Source of the DNA: Allomuricauda sp.
GTDB taxonomy: Bacteria; Bacteroidota; Bacteroidia; Flavobacteriales; Flavobacteriaceae
DNA length: 64,000 nt
Direction: 5' to 3'
Assembly (NCBI RefSeq): GCF_002699205.1
Contig: NZ_PABT01000049.1
Coordinates: 62,001-126,000 of the forward strand
The position numbers and the translations under genes are program-made. This document shows, in pieces, positions 1 to 8,803 of this stretch; the stretch's first letter is position 1, and each line of letters starts with the position of its first letter. Under the pieces are notes generated by a model. The model had not been told where the DNA came from and ran no database searches. It saw only the letters and a program-made list of their open reading frames with translations.

Positions 1-176
1 GTCTCCCTAATGTTCACCTTGGGCAGAGTGATGCCCGTGTTGAAGTTTGAGGTAAAAACTGTCGGGAGCTCCCTGTTGAACAATTCATCAATCCATGAAG
101 ACCACATGGGATAGGTCAAGCCATTCAAATTAGATTTTGTCGCACTTCCTTTTTTTGTTGCAACTAGATTACTCAT
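1..176 (-). CDS. Hsp20-family small heat shock protein (5' part, runs off the window)
   Basis: About 58 codons are visible on the minus strand, starting at the ATG at 176-174 and open to the window edge. The translation has a tryptophan-containing N-terminal arm (YPMWSSWIDELFNRELP) and then LPKVNIRE, which is how the alpha-crystallin domain begins in Bacteroidota Hsp20 proteins. Small heat shock proteins are ATP-independent cytoplasmic holdases that bind unfolding proteins. The diagnostic alpha-crystallin core lies outside the window, so the family call rests on the N-terminal pattern alone. A perfect inverted repeat about 140 bp upstream (317-337) could be its operator. It lies downstream of argH on the same strand but is separated from it by about 230 bp, so it is probably transcribed independently. 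Confidence 0.7.
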   Translation of the reverse strand, partial: MSNLVATKKGSATKSNLNGLTYPMWSSWIDELFNRELPTVFTSNFNTGITLPKVNIRE

Positions 177-316
177 AACTGCTAAATTTAAGTTAGACAA
201 TAATTAATTCAAATGTTCACGGGATGACGTTCAAATTAAATGCCAATTGTAACAGCTATCGGCCCTTTTAACGATTTTTAATATTCTTTGTTTCAGAATG
301 TTAAAAGATTTTTTGT

Positions 317-337
317 AAAATGTCAAACTGACATTTT
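317..337. promoter_or_regulatory. Perfect inverted repeat, possible operator or terminator
   Basis: Nine-base arms AAAATGTCA and TGACATTTT are separated by three bases, between argH and the Hsp20 gene. Read toward Hsp20 the core is TGTCAGTTTGACA. It could be an operator for the heat shock gene or a weak transcript end for the arginine operon. It is seen directly; its role is inferred. The rest of 177-405 is AT-rich with no convincing ORF. Confidence 0.4.
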
Positions 338-405
338 TTTCCAAATTTGGATAGGGATCTTTAATCTGATTTTTTGTCAGTCGAAGGTGTTAAAGGCAAC
401 AAATT

Positions 406-1689
406 TTACGTAAAAAGAGCATCCATTTTCGCCTTTATTTCATCCAAGCACAGATTGCCCAAACTACCCTCGTGAGTATGCTCAATGTCGCGTTTCGGTT
501 TAAAATTGCCGTTTTCAATGGCCTTGCCCATGGTTTTATAGGCATCTCGGAAAGGCATACCACTTTTTACAAGTTCGTTCAAAGTATCCACACTGAAGAG
601 GTAGTCATATTTAGGGTCGTCCAAAATGGATCTGTTCACTTTGATTTCCTTTAAGCTGAAGGTCATCATCTCCAAACAGGCATGCATATCTTGCAAGGCG
701 GGAACAATAACCTCCTTCACCAATTGCAGGTCCCGGTGGTAGCCACTTGGCAAATTGTTCATGATCAAGATCAATTGGTTGGGCACGGATTGAATCTTGT
801 TGCATTTGGCCCGAATAAGCTCAAAAACATCGGGGTTTTTCTTGTGTGGCATAATGCTGCTGCCCGTAGTAAGTTCGTTGGGGAAAGAGATGAAATCAAA
901 ATTTTGGCTCATGTACAGGCAAATGTCCATTGCCATTTTTGATAGTGTGGCCGCAACGCTTGAAATTCCAAATGCCGTAGCTTTCTCCACTTTTCCACGC
1001 CCCATTTGAGCGGCCACTACATTGTATTTAAGGGTGGCAAAATCCATTTCCTTGGTGGTAAAACTTCTATCGATGGGAAAGGAGCTTCCGTAGCCTGCGG
1101 CACTGCCCAATGGGTTTTGGTTTGTTACTTTATAGGCCGCTTGAACAAAGTGCAAGTCATCTACCAAGCTTTCGGCATAGGCGGAAAACCACAATCCAAA
1201 AGAGGAAGGCATTGCAATCTGAAGGTGGGTGTATCCAGGGAGCAATATATTTTTATACTTGTCGGCAAGATCCATCAAGAGGTCAAAAAGTGTCTTTACC
1301 TCATTTTTAATTGCTGTCAATTCATCTTTAAGGTACAATTGCATGGCCACTAGAACCTGATCGTTCCTAGATCGTGCCGAATGGATTTTTTTGCCGGTAT
1401 CCCCCAATTTTTCGGTCAACAAGAACTCAATTTTGGAATGCATATCCTCAAAATCATCCTCAATCGTAAAATTCCCCTTTTCGATGTCCTTGGCAATGGT
1501 TTCCAATGCTTTTATTAGCTCTGTGGCTTCTTTATCGGAAATCAGCCCGACCTTGCCCAACATTTTTGCGTGTGCCTTGGAAGCGATGACATCATATTTT
1601 GCCAACACCAAATCCAGTTCACGATCATTGCCAACGGTAAAATGATCTATCTTTTTATCAGTGCTGAATCCTTTGTCCCAGAGTTTCAT
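406..1689 (-). CDS. argH: Argininosuccinate lyase
   Basis: Cleaves argininosuccinate to arginine and fumarate, the last step of arginine synthesis, in the cytosol. The 427-residue product belongs to the fumarase/aspartase superfamily. It carries the SARSRNDQV segment near residue 110 and the superfamily signature GSSIMPHKKNPD with its flexible catalytic serine loop. The ATG at 1689 (MKLWDKGF) is preferred. The frame also opens three codons earlier with a TTG at 1698, but the family normally begins at MKLW. It is the last gene of the operon, 76 bp after argE. Length and motifs are standard for the family. Confidence 0.97.
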   Translation of the reverse strand: MKLWDKGFSTDKKIDHFTVGNDRELDLVLAKYDVIASKAHAKMLGKVGLISDKEATELIKALETIAKDIEKGNFTIEDDFEDMHSKIEFLLTEKLGDTGKKIHSARSRNDQVLVAMQLYLKDELTAIKNEVKTLFDLLMDLADKYKNILLPGYTHLQIAMPSSFGLWFSAYAESLVDDLHFVQAAYKVTNQNPLGSAAGYGSSFPIDRSFTTKEMDFATLKYNVVAAQMGRGKVEKATAFGISSVAATLSKMAMDICLYMSQNFDFISFPNELTTGSSIMPHKKNPDVFELIRAKCNKIQSVPNQLILIMNNLPSGYHRDLQLVKEVIVPALQDMHACLEMMTFSLKEIKVNRSILDDPKYDYLFSVDTLNELVKSGMPFRDAYKTMGKAIENGNFKPKRDIEHTHEGSLGNLCLDEIKAKMDALFT

Positions 1690-1765
1690 ACTATTCAATT
1701 ATCAGTTGTCAAGGATCAATAAACAATGGATCAATCCATATTGCTTATTGATGATTGTATTTTGG

Positions 1766-2836
1766 TTATTGTAAAAATCCCTTTAGGGTTTTGATATAAA
1801 TGTCTATTCCTTCTTCAATTTCGTTGACGAATATAAATTCGTTGGCCGAGTGCGAGCGTGTGCTATCCCCGGGGCCTAGTTTAACCGATTGGCAAGTTAA
1901 TGCAGCTTGATCGGACAAAGTAGGGGAACCGTAGGTTTTTCTGCCCAAGGCCAACCCGCTTTTCACCAATTCGTGGTCAGGGTCTATGCAAGATGAGTTC
2001 AGACGTAAAGAACGCGGGGTCATTTTGCATGGTGCCTCTTTTTGAAGAATGTCCGCGATCTCTTGATTGCTGTAACAATCATTTACACGAACATCAACGA
2101 CCAAATCCACTTGGGCGGGAACGACATTGTGCTGTTTGCCCGCATTGATTTGCGTCACCGTAATTTTTACTTCCCCCAGCGCGTCCGATACTTTTTCGAA
2201 ACGGTAGTCCCTGAACCATTGTAAGGTTTCAATAGTGTTGTATATGCAGTTGTCATCGTTTGGGTGCGCTGCATGGGAAGGGGTTCCTTCCACTACGGCA
2301 TCAAAAACCACCAATCCTTTTTCAGCGATCGCAAGGTCCATAAGTGTGGGTTCACCAACAATGGCAACGTCAATTTTTGGAAGAATGGGGAGCAGTGCCC
2401 TGATACTTTTTTCCCCGGCATCCTCTTCTTCACCTGTTGCTGCCATAATTATGTTATGACTTAGGTTTTCTTTCCCATAAAAATGCACAAACGTGGCTAA
2501 GAGCGACACCAAACAGCCACCGGCATCATTACTGCCCAAGCCATATAGTTTGCCATCTTCAATATGGGCATCGAAGGGGTCTTTTGTATAAGCATTATTG
2601 GGTTTTACCGTGTCGTGGTGCGAGTTTAACAATAACGTGGGCTTGCTTTCATCAAAATATTTGTTGAACGCATAAATGTTGTTGTACTGTCTTTTTGTTT
2701 CAATACCAAAACCTTGAAGAAAAGCTTCAATGGCATCCCCTGTTTTATCTTCTTCACCTGAAAATGAAGGTATGCCGATGAGCTTTTTTAGAAGTTCTAT
2801 CGCTTTGTCCGTTAATATATCCTGGGTTATTTTCAT
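1766..2836 (-). CDS. argE: M20-family acyl-ornithine/acyl-citrulline deacylase
   Basis: A zinc-dependent M20 peptidase-family deacylase of 356 residues. Visible metal ligands are the HHD motif (residues 73-75), Asp104 in GSNDAGG and the EEE cluster at 136-138. In pathways that use an acylornithine carbamoyltransferase, this enzyme removes the acyl group from N-acyl-citrulline rather than from N-acyl-ornithine. Here the neighbouring carbamoyltransferase is of that kind, so the likely substrate is N-acetyl- or N-succinyl-citrulline. Its ATG overlaps the argB stop by 4 bp, which indicates translational coupling. Exact acyl specificity cannot be read from this protein alone. Confidence 0.92.
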   Translation of the reverse strand: MKITQDILTDKAIELLKKLIGIPSFSGEEDKTGDAIEAFLQGFGIETKRQYNNIYAFNKYFDESKPTLLLNSHHDTVKPNNAYTKDPFDAHIEDGKLYGLGSNDAGGCLVSLLATFVHFYGKENLSHNIIMAATGEEEDAGEKSIRALLPILPKIDVAIVGEPTLMDLAIAEKGLVVFDAVVEGTPSHAAHPNDDNCIYNTIETLQWFRDYRFEKVSDALGEVKITVTQINAGKQHNVVPAQVDLVVDVRVNDCYSNQEIADILQKEAPCKMTPRSLRLNSSCIDPDHELVKSGLALGRKTYGSPTLSDQAALTCQSVKLGPGDSTRSHSANEFIFVNEIEEGIDIYIKTLKGFLQ

Positions 2837-3612
2837 AAGGTCAAGGTGGTATAGTCTGAATTATCCGTTTCAAGCATATTGCTGTTTCCCACACAAACTT
2901 TGGAAACATTATTTCGCAATGCATAAAAACAGTTGTGCATTTTGGGGAGCATTCCATCAGCGATTATGCCATAGGCCAACAATTCATCGTAATCGTTGGA
3001 ATTTATCTGCTGGATCACTGAATTTTCATCGTTAATATCTTGAAGCACTCCCTTTTTTTCGAAACAATAATACAGTGTGGTTTCAAATTGTTCGGACATG
3101 GCAATGGCCAGCTCGGCAGCAATGGTATCGGCATTTGTGTTCAGCATTTGCCCTTTGCCATCATGTGTGAGCGCACAAAAAATCGGGGTAAATCCAGCTT
3201 GCAAAAGTTTAAAGATACCATAGGTATTCACGAGGTCAACATCGCCCACATACCCGAAATCCACATTCTTTTTTGGTCTTTTATGAGCCCGTATGGCATC
3301 CGCATCGGCACCGCTCATTCCAATGGCGTCTGTTCCCAAAGCTTGTAGTTGGGCCACTATCTTTTTGCTGACCAACCCTCCATAGACCATTAGGGCAATA
3401 TCCAAAGTTTCCGCATTGGTAATCCTTCTTCCGTTCACCATTTTGGATTCCACACCCATTTGATTGGCCAGTTCCGTAGCTTTTTTACCCCCACCATGAA
3501 CCAAAATCTTGTTTTCGTTCATTTTGGAGAACAGTTCCAAAACATGCTTGAACCCTTCTTCATCTTCTATAAGGTTGCCCCCTATTTTTACTATGGATAA
3601 TTTTTGTTTCAT
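2833..3612 (-). CDS. argB: N-acylglutamate kinase
   Basis: Amino acid kinase family protein, 259 residues, that phosphorylates the gamma-carboxyl of N-acylglutamate. The N-terminal KIGGNLI and the glycine-rich LVHGGGKKATELANQMG bind phosphate. NGRRITNAET is the usual substrate-binding segment. No N-terminal extension typical of arginine-inhibited hexameric kinases is present, so feedback control at this step may be absent or weak (an inference). It overlaps argE by 4 bp and lies 101 bp after argF'. Confidence 0.95.
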   Translation of the reverse strand: MKQKLSIVKIGGNLIEDEEGFKHVLELFSKMNENKILVHGGGKKATELANQMGVESKMVNGRRITNAETLDIALMVYGGLVSKKIVAQLQALGTDAIGMSGADADAIRAHKRPKKNVDFGYVGDVDLVNTYGIFKLLQAGFTPIFCALTHDGKGQMLNTNADTIAAELAIAMSEQFETTLYYCFEKKGVLQDINDENSVIQQINSNDYDELLAYGIIADGMLPKMHNCFYALRNNVSKVCVGNSNMLETDNSDYTTLTL

Positions 3613-3713
3613 CTATCTTCGTTTCTTTTATAAATGTGTCAAATCCGCCTACTTTGCTATTTGGAGGTTATTCACATTTCAAGGTTGGGTTGGTAAGGCA
3701 ATTATAACTCATT

Positions 3714-4652
3714 TCATATATTTTCCAGTATTTTTTTTAATACAATTTGGGCGGAAAAAACCCTGTTTTTAGCTTGTTCCACCACCAAAGATTGATTCCC
3801 GTCCAGAACAGCATCTTCCACGATCATATTTCTTCGTACTGGAAGACAGTGCATAAACTTGGCATTGCCCAGTTTTTCTTTAGTAATGGTCCAATTGGTG
3901 TCTGTGTTCAACACTTTTCCGTAATCGGAATAACTGCTCCAGTTTTTGACATAAACAAAATCTGCATCTTTCAATGCTTTGTTTTGGTCGTATTCAATAG
4001 TGCAACCTTGGCTTACTTTTGGGTCAAGTTCATATCCCTTTGGATGGGTAATCACGAAATCCGCATTTTGCAACTTCATCATTTGTACGAATGAATTGGC
4101 CACTGCATGGGGCAAGGCCTTGGGATGGGGCGCCCATGAAAGAACCACTTTTGGCCTTTTTTTGGTTTCGTTTTCCTTCAAGGTGATGGCATCTGCCAGG
4201 GCTTGTAAAGGATGGCTCACCGAACTTTCCATGTTCACTACGGGAATGGATGCATATTTGGCAAACCCATTGATCACCTCTTCTGCCTCGTCTTTTTCTT
4301 TATCCTTCAAACCCGCAAAGGCCCGAATGGCTACAATATCCGCATATTGAGAAACAACCTGTGCAGCTTCTTTGATATGTTCCGAGGTACCTTGGTCCAT
4401 AACGGTACCATCACCATATTCCAGTGCCCAACCTTCATTTCCAAAATTCATGACCATAACTTCCATTCCAAGGTTCATTGCCGCTTTTTGGGTACTTAGG
4501 CGGGTTCTGAGACTATTGTTGAAAAACAACAGACAGATTGTTTTGCGTTTGCCCAAATCTTCAAATTGATAGGGGTCTTTTTTTAGGTCAATAGCTTCAT
4601 CCACCCAATCGGGTAATGATTCTATATCGTCAACGGTTAAATAATGCTTCAT
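3714..4652 (-). CDS. argF': N-acylornithine carbamoyltransferase, probably N-succinylornithine-specific
   Basis: Transfers a carbamoyl group to an acylated ornithine, giving N-acyl-citrulline. The protein has 312 residues. The carbamoyl phosphate site (NNSLRTRLSTQ, residues 45-55) and the HCLPVRRN motif mark the acylornithine branch of the transcarbamylases rather than classical ArgF. In this branch one residue before the conserved EH pair separates the activities: Glu in the Xanthomonas acetylornithine enzyme (Glu92), Pro in the Bacteroides fragilis succinylornithine enzyme (Pro90). Here it is Ser90 (GTSEH). From published mutagenesis of the Xanthomonas enzyme as I recall it, a small non-acidic residue there favours succinylornithine. 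The gene overlaps argD by one base. Confidence 0.93.
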   Translation of the reverse strand: MKHYLTVDDIESLPDWVDEAIDLKKDPYQFEDLGKRKTICLLFFNNSLRTRLSTQKAAMNLGMEVMVMNFGNEGWALEYGDGTVMDQGTSEHIKEAAQVVSQYADIVAIRAFAGLKDKEKDEAEEVINGFAKYASIPVVNMESSVSHPLQALADAITLKENETKKRPKVVLSWAPHPKALPHAVANSFVQMMKLQNADFVITHPKGYELDPKVSQGCTIEYDQNKALKDADFVYVKNWSSYSDYGKVLNTDTNWTITKEKLGNAKFMHCLPVRRNMIVEDAVLDGNQSLVVEQAKNRVFSAQIVLKKILENI

Positions 4653-5776
4653 TATAATGCTTTTTTCAGCCCTTCAAAAAATACGTCTATGTCTTTTGTT
4701 GTAATGTTCAAAGCCGGCAAGAACCGTAACAAATTTTTGTTTTTGGCACTGCCGGTAAACATATGCTGCTCCATGATCAACTTTTTTCTAAGGGCAGCCA
4801 CTTCAAAATCAAACTCCAATCCGATCATCAGTCCTTTCCCTTTTATTTTTTTGATTTCGGGAATCTCCTGGGTCTTTTCTTTAAAATAAGTGCCGAGTTC
4901 CGCGGCATTTTCAATGAGGTTCTCATTTTCTATAACCTCTAGGACAGCAAGACTAGCTGCACAGGCCAAGTGGTTGCCTCCAAATGTTGTCCCCAAAAGT
5001 CCGTAAGAGGGTTTGAACGATTCGTGTATCAAAATGCCCCCTACCGGAAAGCCGTTCCCCATGCCCTTGGCGATGGAAATGATATCAGGTTCGATGCCGT
5101 GGTGCTGAAAAGCAAAGAATTTGCCACTACGTCCATAACCGGATTGTACTTCATCAGCAATGAGGACCACGTTGTGTTCCTTGCATTTTTTGGTGATGAA
5201 TTGGAAGAATTCCGTAGTGGGTTCGTCCAAACCTCCCACGCCCTGGATAGCTTCCAGGATGACGGCACAATAGTGATCCGAAGCAATTGCTTTTTCAAAG
5301 GCTTCAAAATCGTTCAAAGGCAAAAATGTAACCTCCTGTTGTTTGTTGATGGGTGCATTGATATTTGGATTGTCCGTGGTGGCCACAGCGGCAGAGGTTC
5401 TGCCGTGAAAACTATTGGTAAAGGCGATTACCTTCGATTTTCCAGTGTGGAACGAGGCCATTTTCAAGGCATTTTCGTTGGCTTCCGCACCAGAATTGCA
5501 CATAAAAAGATTGTAATTTTCACAATCGGACAATTCACCCAATTTTTGAGCCAACTTCTGCTGAAGCGGATTTTGGACAGAATTACTGTAAAATGCGATT
5601 TTATCCAATTGCTCTTTGATTCGCTCAACATAGACAGGATGCGTGTGTCCAATGGAAATTACGGCATGACCGCCGTAAAAGTCCAAATATTTTTCCCCTT
5701 TATCGTCCCATATTTCGATGCCCTTGGCAGATACCGGGGTAACATCGTAAAGCGGGTATACGTCAAATAATTTCAT
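4652..5776 (-). CDS. argD: Acylornithine aminotransferase (class III PLP enzyme)
   Basis: Converts N-acylglutamate semialdehyde to N-acylornithine using glutamate as amino donor. It is a class III aminotransferase of 374 residues. Visible are the PLP phosphate site NSGAEANE (residues 94-101), the DEVQSG motif with Asp208, and the Schiff-base lysine Lys237 in SIAKGMGNG. The length is on the short side of the ornithine aminotransferase family and matches Bacteroidota ArgD. It sits 2 bp after proC and overlaps argF' by one base, in the middle of the operon. The acyl group is inferred from ArgF'. Confidence 0.95.
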   Translation of the reverse strand: MKLFDVYPLYDVTPVSAKGIEIWDDKGEKYLDFYGGHAVISIGHTHPVYVERIKEQLDKIAFYSNSVQNPLQQKLAQKLGELSDCENYNLFMCNSGAEANENALKMASFHTGKSKVIAFTNSFHGRTSAAVATTDNPNINAPINKQQEVTFLPLNDFEAFEKAIASDHYCAVILEAIQGVGGLDEPTTEFFQFITKKCKEHNVVLIADEVQSGYGRSGKFFAFQHHGIEPDIISIAKGMGNGFPVGGILIHESFKPSYGLLGTTFGGNHLACAASLAVLEVIENENLIENAAELGTYFKEKTQEIPEIKKIKGKGLMIGLEFDFEVAALRKKLIMEQHMFTGSAKNKNLLRFLPALNITTKDIDVFFEGLKKAL

Positions 5777-5778
5777 CT

Positions 5779-6573
5779 TTATCCCTTTCTGATTTGGCTG
5801 ATTTTTTCAAATGAGGCAACAATTCCCCTGATCAACGATGAACTTAAACCTTGATGTTCCATTTCGTTCAGTCCTTCGATGGTACACCCTTTTGGAGTGG
5901 TTACCCTATCAATTTCTTCTTCAGGATGGCTGCCGGATTCTATTAATAGGCTTGCAGCTCCGTTGCACGTGTGCATGGCCAGTTCTTGGGCTTCTTTTGC
6001 ATCAAAACCTAGCTGTATGGCACCTTGTGTGGTAGCACGAATCAATCGCATCCAAAAAGCGATGCCACTTGCGCAGATCACTGTTGCGGCCTGCATTTGT
6101 TCTTCCGGAATTTCCAAAGTATGCCCCATTCGGTTAAAGATAGCTTTGGCTAGGTCAACACGTTTTTTGCCCAATTCGTTGCTACAGATGCAAGTCATGG
6201 ATTTACCAACGGAAATGGCAGTATTTGGCATGCTACGGATGATAAACTTGTCCTTCCCGATGATTTCCTCAATTTTATCGATTCCAAAACCTGTTATGGT
6301 ACTTATTACTACATGTTTTTCAGTAAGTAGGTCTTTCGTTTCCTCTAAAATGGAAGCAAAATGGCCGGGTTGTACCGCAAAAACAAGGATGTCCGAATTT
6401 TTAACGGCTTCTTGGTTATTGGACGTTACCGTTACATTCCCGTACTTTTCAAAATCTTTGATGGATTCGGTGTTCCTTTTGGTGAGGTACATGGTGGTGG
6501 CCCCGTTGCTGTGCAAAATGCCCTTGGCAATGGACAACCCCAAATTTCCTGCTCCTATAATGGCTATTTTCAT
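5779..6573 (-). CDS. proC: Pyrroline-5-carboxylate reductase
   Basis: NAD(P)H-dependent reductase making proline from pyrroline-5-carboxylate. It has 264 residues with the dinucleotide-binding GAGNLG at residues 7-12. A C-terminal all-helical domain contains the family signature region around TTPKGCTIEGL. It lies between argC (10 bp) and argD (2 bp), so proline synthesis is transcriptionally tied to arginine synthesis here. The partner genes proA and proB are not in the window. Confidence 0.95.
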   Translation of the reverse strand: MKIAIIGAGNLGLSIAKGILHSNGATTMYLTKRNTESIKDFEKYGNVTVTSNNQEAVKNSDILVFAVQPGHFASILEETKDLLTEKHVVISTITGFGIDKIEEIIGKDKFIIRSMPNTAISVGKSMTCICSNELGKKRVDLAKAIFNRMGHTLEIPEEQMQAATVICASGIAFWMRLIRATTQGAIQLGFDAKEAQELAMHTCNGAASLLIESGSHPEEEIDRVTTPKGCTIEGLNEMEHQGLSSSLIRGIVASFEKISQIRKG

Positions 6574-6583
6574 GGTTGATATT

Positions 6584-7558
6584 TTAAAATACTCCTGCTT
6601 TTAACATAAGACCTTCGGTTTCTGGGAAGCCGAACATTAAGTTCATGTTTTGCACCGCTTGGCCAGATGCCCCTTTCAATAAATTATCGATGGCCGATGT
6701 AATCAAAAGAAGGTCTTCGTGTTTGTGCAAATGGATGTGACATTGGTTGGTGTTCACTACCTGTTTCAAATGCAGTTCTTCGTCCGACATGTGTGTGAAC
6801 GCGGCATCTTGAAAAAAGGCCCCATATAAATCTTTAGCTTCCTCCAAACTACCATTGTATTTTGTGTAGGTAGTCGCAAAAATTCCCCTGGTAAAGTTTC
6901 CTCGGTTGGGGAGAAAAAATAATTTCCCTACCGAATTGCCAAAAGAGGAAAGGCTTTCGCCGATCTCGCCCAAATGCTGATGTGTAAAAGGTTTGTACCA
7001 AGAAACGTTATTGTTCCTCCAGCTGAAATGTGCGGTCGGGGATAAACTTACCCCTGCACCGGTGCTACCGGTGACCGCATTTACGTGGACATCATCGGTC
7101 AACAACCCTGCTTTTGCCAATGGCAATAGCCCCAATTGTATCGCGGTGGCGAAACAACCTGGGTTTGCAATAGCTTCTGCAGCTTGTATGGCAGACTTGT
7201 TTAGTTCAGGAAGCCCGTATATAAAACGTTGGCCATTAAAATTGGAATCGGCCTGTAACCGGAAATCATTGCTCAGGTCAATGATTTTTGTTGAGGTCGA
7301 AAACTGGTTTTCGTTTAAAAATGAGGTCGAATTTCCATGTCCCAGACAAAGAAAAACAACATCTGCATTGGGGTTTACCTCACCGGAAAACTTAAGTGAC
7401 GTCTGTCCCAACAAATCCTGATGGGCTGAGGTGATGGGTTTACCCGCCCGGGTGGTACTGAATACAAAGTCTATTTCCGTTTTGGGGTGATTGAGCAGCA
7501 ACCTGATCAGTTCTCCTCCGGTATATCCAGAGCCCCCAATAATTCCTACCTTGATCAT
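6584..7558 (-). CDS. argC: N-acyl-gamma-glutamyl-phosphate reductase
   Basis: Reduces N-acylglutamyl-phosphate to the semialdehyde with NADPH. The product has 324 residues. GIIGGSGYTGGEL at the N-terminus is the nucleotide-binding motif, and Cys135 in ANPGCFATA is the catalytic thiol of this aspartate-semialdehyde-dehydrogenase-like family. The ATG overlaps the argG stop by 4 bp. Size and motifs are normal. Confidence 0.96.
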   Translation of the reverse strand: MIKVGIIGGSGYTGGELIRLLLNHPKTEIDFVFSTTRAGKPITSAHQDLLGQTSLKFSGEVNPNADVVFLCLGHGNSTSFLNENQFSTSTKIIDLSNDFRLQADSNFNGQRFIYGLPELNKSAIQAAEAIANPGCFATAIQLGLLPLAKAGLLTDDVHVNAVTGSTGAGVSLSPTAHFSWRNNNVSWYKPFTHQHLGEIGESLSSFGNSVGKLFFLPNRGNFTRGIFATTYTKYNGSLEEAKDLYGAFFQDAAFTHMSDEELHLKQVVNTNQCHIHLHKHEDLLLITSAIDNLLKGASGQAVQNMNLMFGFPETEGLMLKAGVF

Positions 7559-8742
7559 AAATCTTGGTTTACGTGGTTTGCAATTTTCCCTGAGTTGGAT
7601 AATATTTTGATGAATCCTTTGGCATCATCGGCCGTCCATCCTTTGTTCATTTCACCGTAACTTCCAAAGGAAGCGTTCATCAAATCGTGTTCGGAAGAGA
7701 TACCGTTCAATTCAAAACGGTAAGGGTGCAAGGTCACAAATACATCTCCCGAAACGTGTTTTTGTGTATCGGTCAAAAAGGTCTCGATATTTCGCATTAC
7801 TTCATCCAAATAGTTTCCTTCGTGCAACAGCATACCGTAAAAATTCCCCAATTGTTCTTTTTGATATTGTTGCCATTTGCTCAAGGTGTGTTTTTCCAAC
7901 AAATGGTGCGCTTTTATAATGATCAATGGGGCTGCAGCTTCAAAACCAACCCTACCTTTGATCCCAATGATGGTGTCACCCACATGGATATCCCTGCCGA
8001 TGGCATATTTGGATGCAATGCTGGACAACTTTTCTATGTTGGCCACGGGGGTATCCTCTTCGCCATCCAAAGCGACCAATTCTCCTTTTTTGAAGGTCAG
8101 TTTTAATTCTTTTGGCAATTCTTTTTCCAATTGACTTGGATATGCACTTTCCGGCAAGGATAAATGGGAGGTCAAAGTTTCGTCACCTCCTACGGATGTT
8201 CCCCATAATCCTTTGTTGATGGAATATTTGGCTTTTTCCCAAGAGTAGTCGATGCCGTTTTGCTGTAGGTAGTTGATTTCTTCTTCCCGGGCCAATTTGT
8301 TGTCCCTGATCGGGGTGATGATTTCAATTTCAGGAGCAAGAATTTGAAATATCATATCGAACCGTACCTGGTCGTTGCCCGCTCCCGTGCTTCCGTGTGC
8401 AATATATTTGGCCCCGATTTTTTTCGCGTGGTTCACAATCTCAATGGCCTGTACAATCCTTTCTGCACTTACAGAAAGTGGATAGGTGTTGTTCCTGAGC
8501 ACATTTCCGAAGATGAGGTATTTCACAACTTTGTCATAGAACGTGGAAACGGCATCAATGGAAGTATATGAGGTGGCACCCAACGCAAGTGCCTTTTCTT
8601 CTATCTCCTTGATTTCAGCTTTACTAAAACCGCCGGTGTTTACGCTTACCGCATGCACTTCAAACCCCTCTTCCTGGGAAAGGTATTTTGCACAATACGA
8701 GGTGTCCAATCCGCCACTATAGGCTATAACTAATTTTTCCAT
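7555..8742 (-). CDS. argG: Argininosuccinate synthase
   Basis: Condenses citrulline and aspartate with ATP. The 395-residue product opens with the N-type ATP pyrophosphatase P-loop (AYSGGLDTSYCAKYL) and contains AHGSTGAGNDQVRFD, the citrulline/aspartate-binding segment. The GGDETLTSHL region is characteristic of the Bacteroidota branch. It is the second gene of the operon, 61 bp after the GNAT gene and overlapping argC by 4 bp. Confidence 0.96.
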   Translation of the reverse strand: MEKLVIAYSGGLDTSYCAKYLSQEEGFEVHAVSVNTGGFSKAEIKEIEEKALALGATSYTSIDAVSTFYDKVVKYLIFGNVLRNNTYPLSVSAERIVQAIEIVNHAKKIGAKYIAHGSTGAGNDQVRFDMIFQILAPEIEIITPIRDNKLAREEEINYLQQNGIDYSWEKAKYSINKGLWGTSVGGDETLTSHLSLPESAYPSQLEKELPKELKLTFKKGELVALDGEEDTPVANIEKLSSIASKYAIGRDIHVGDTIIGIKGRVGFEAAAPLIIIKAHHLLEKHTLSKWQQYQKEQLGNFYGMLLHEGNYLDEVMRNIETFLTDTQKHVSGDVFVTLHPYRFELNGISSEHDLMNASFGSYGEMNKGWTADDAKGFIKILSNSGKIANHVNQDL

Positions 8743-8803
8743 TTTTTGATTCTTTATGTGTTATGGTCACATCGAACGTGGTCGATAACGCTCGAATAGA
8801 CAT

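Noticed and set aside
472..1645. Several plus-strand ORFs opposite argH
   Set aside because: They lie wholly inside a well-supported gene on the other strand and have no recognisable domains; typical antisense shadows.
4970..5770. A long plus-strand ORF (about 266 codons) opposite argD
   Set aside because: It mirrors argD, which has all PLP-enzyme motifs. The antisense translation has no coherent domain.
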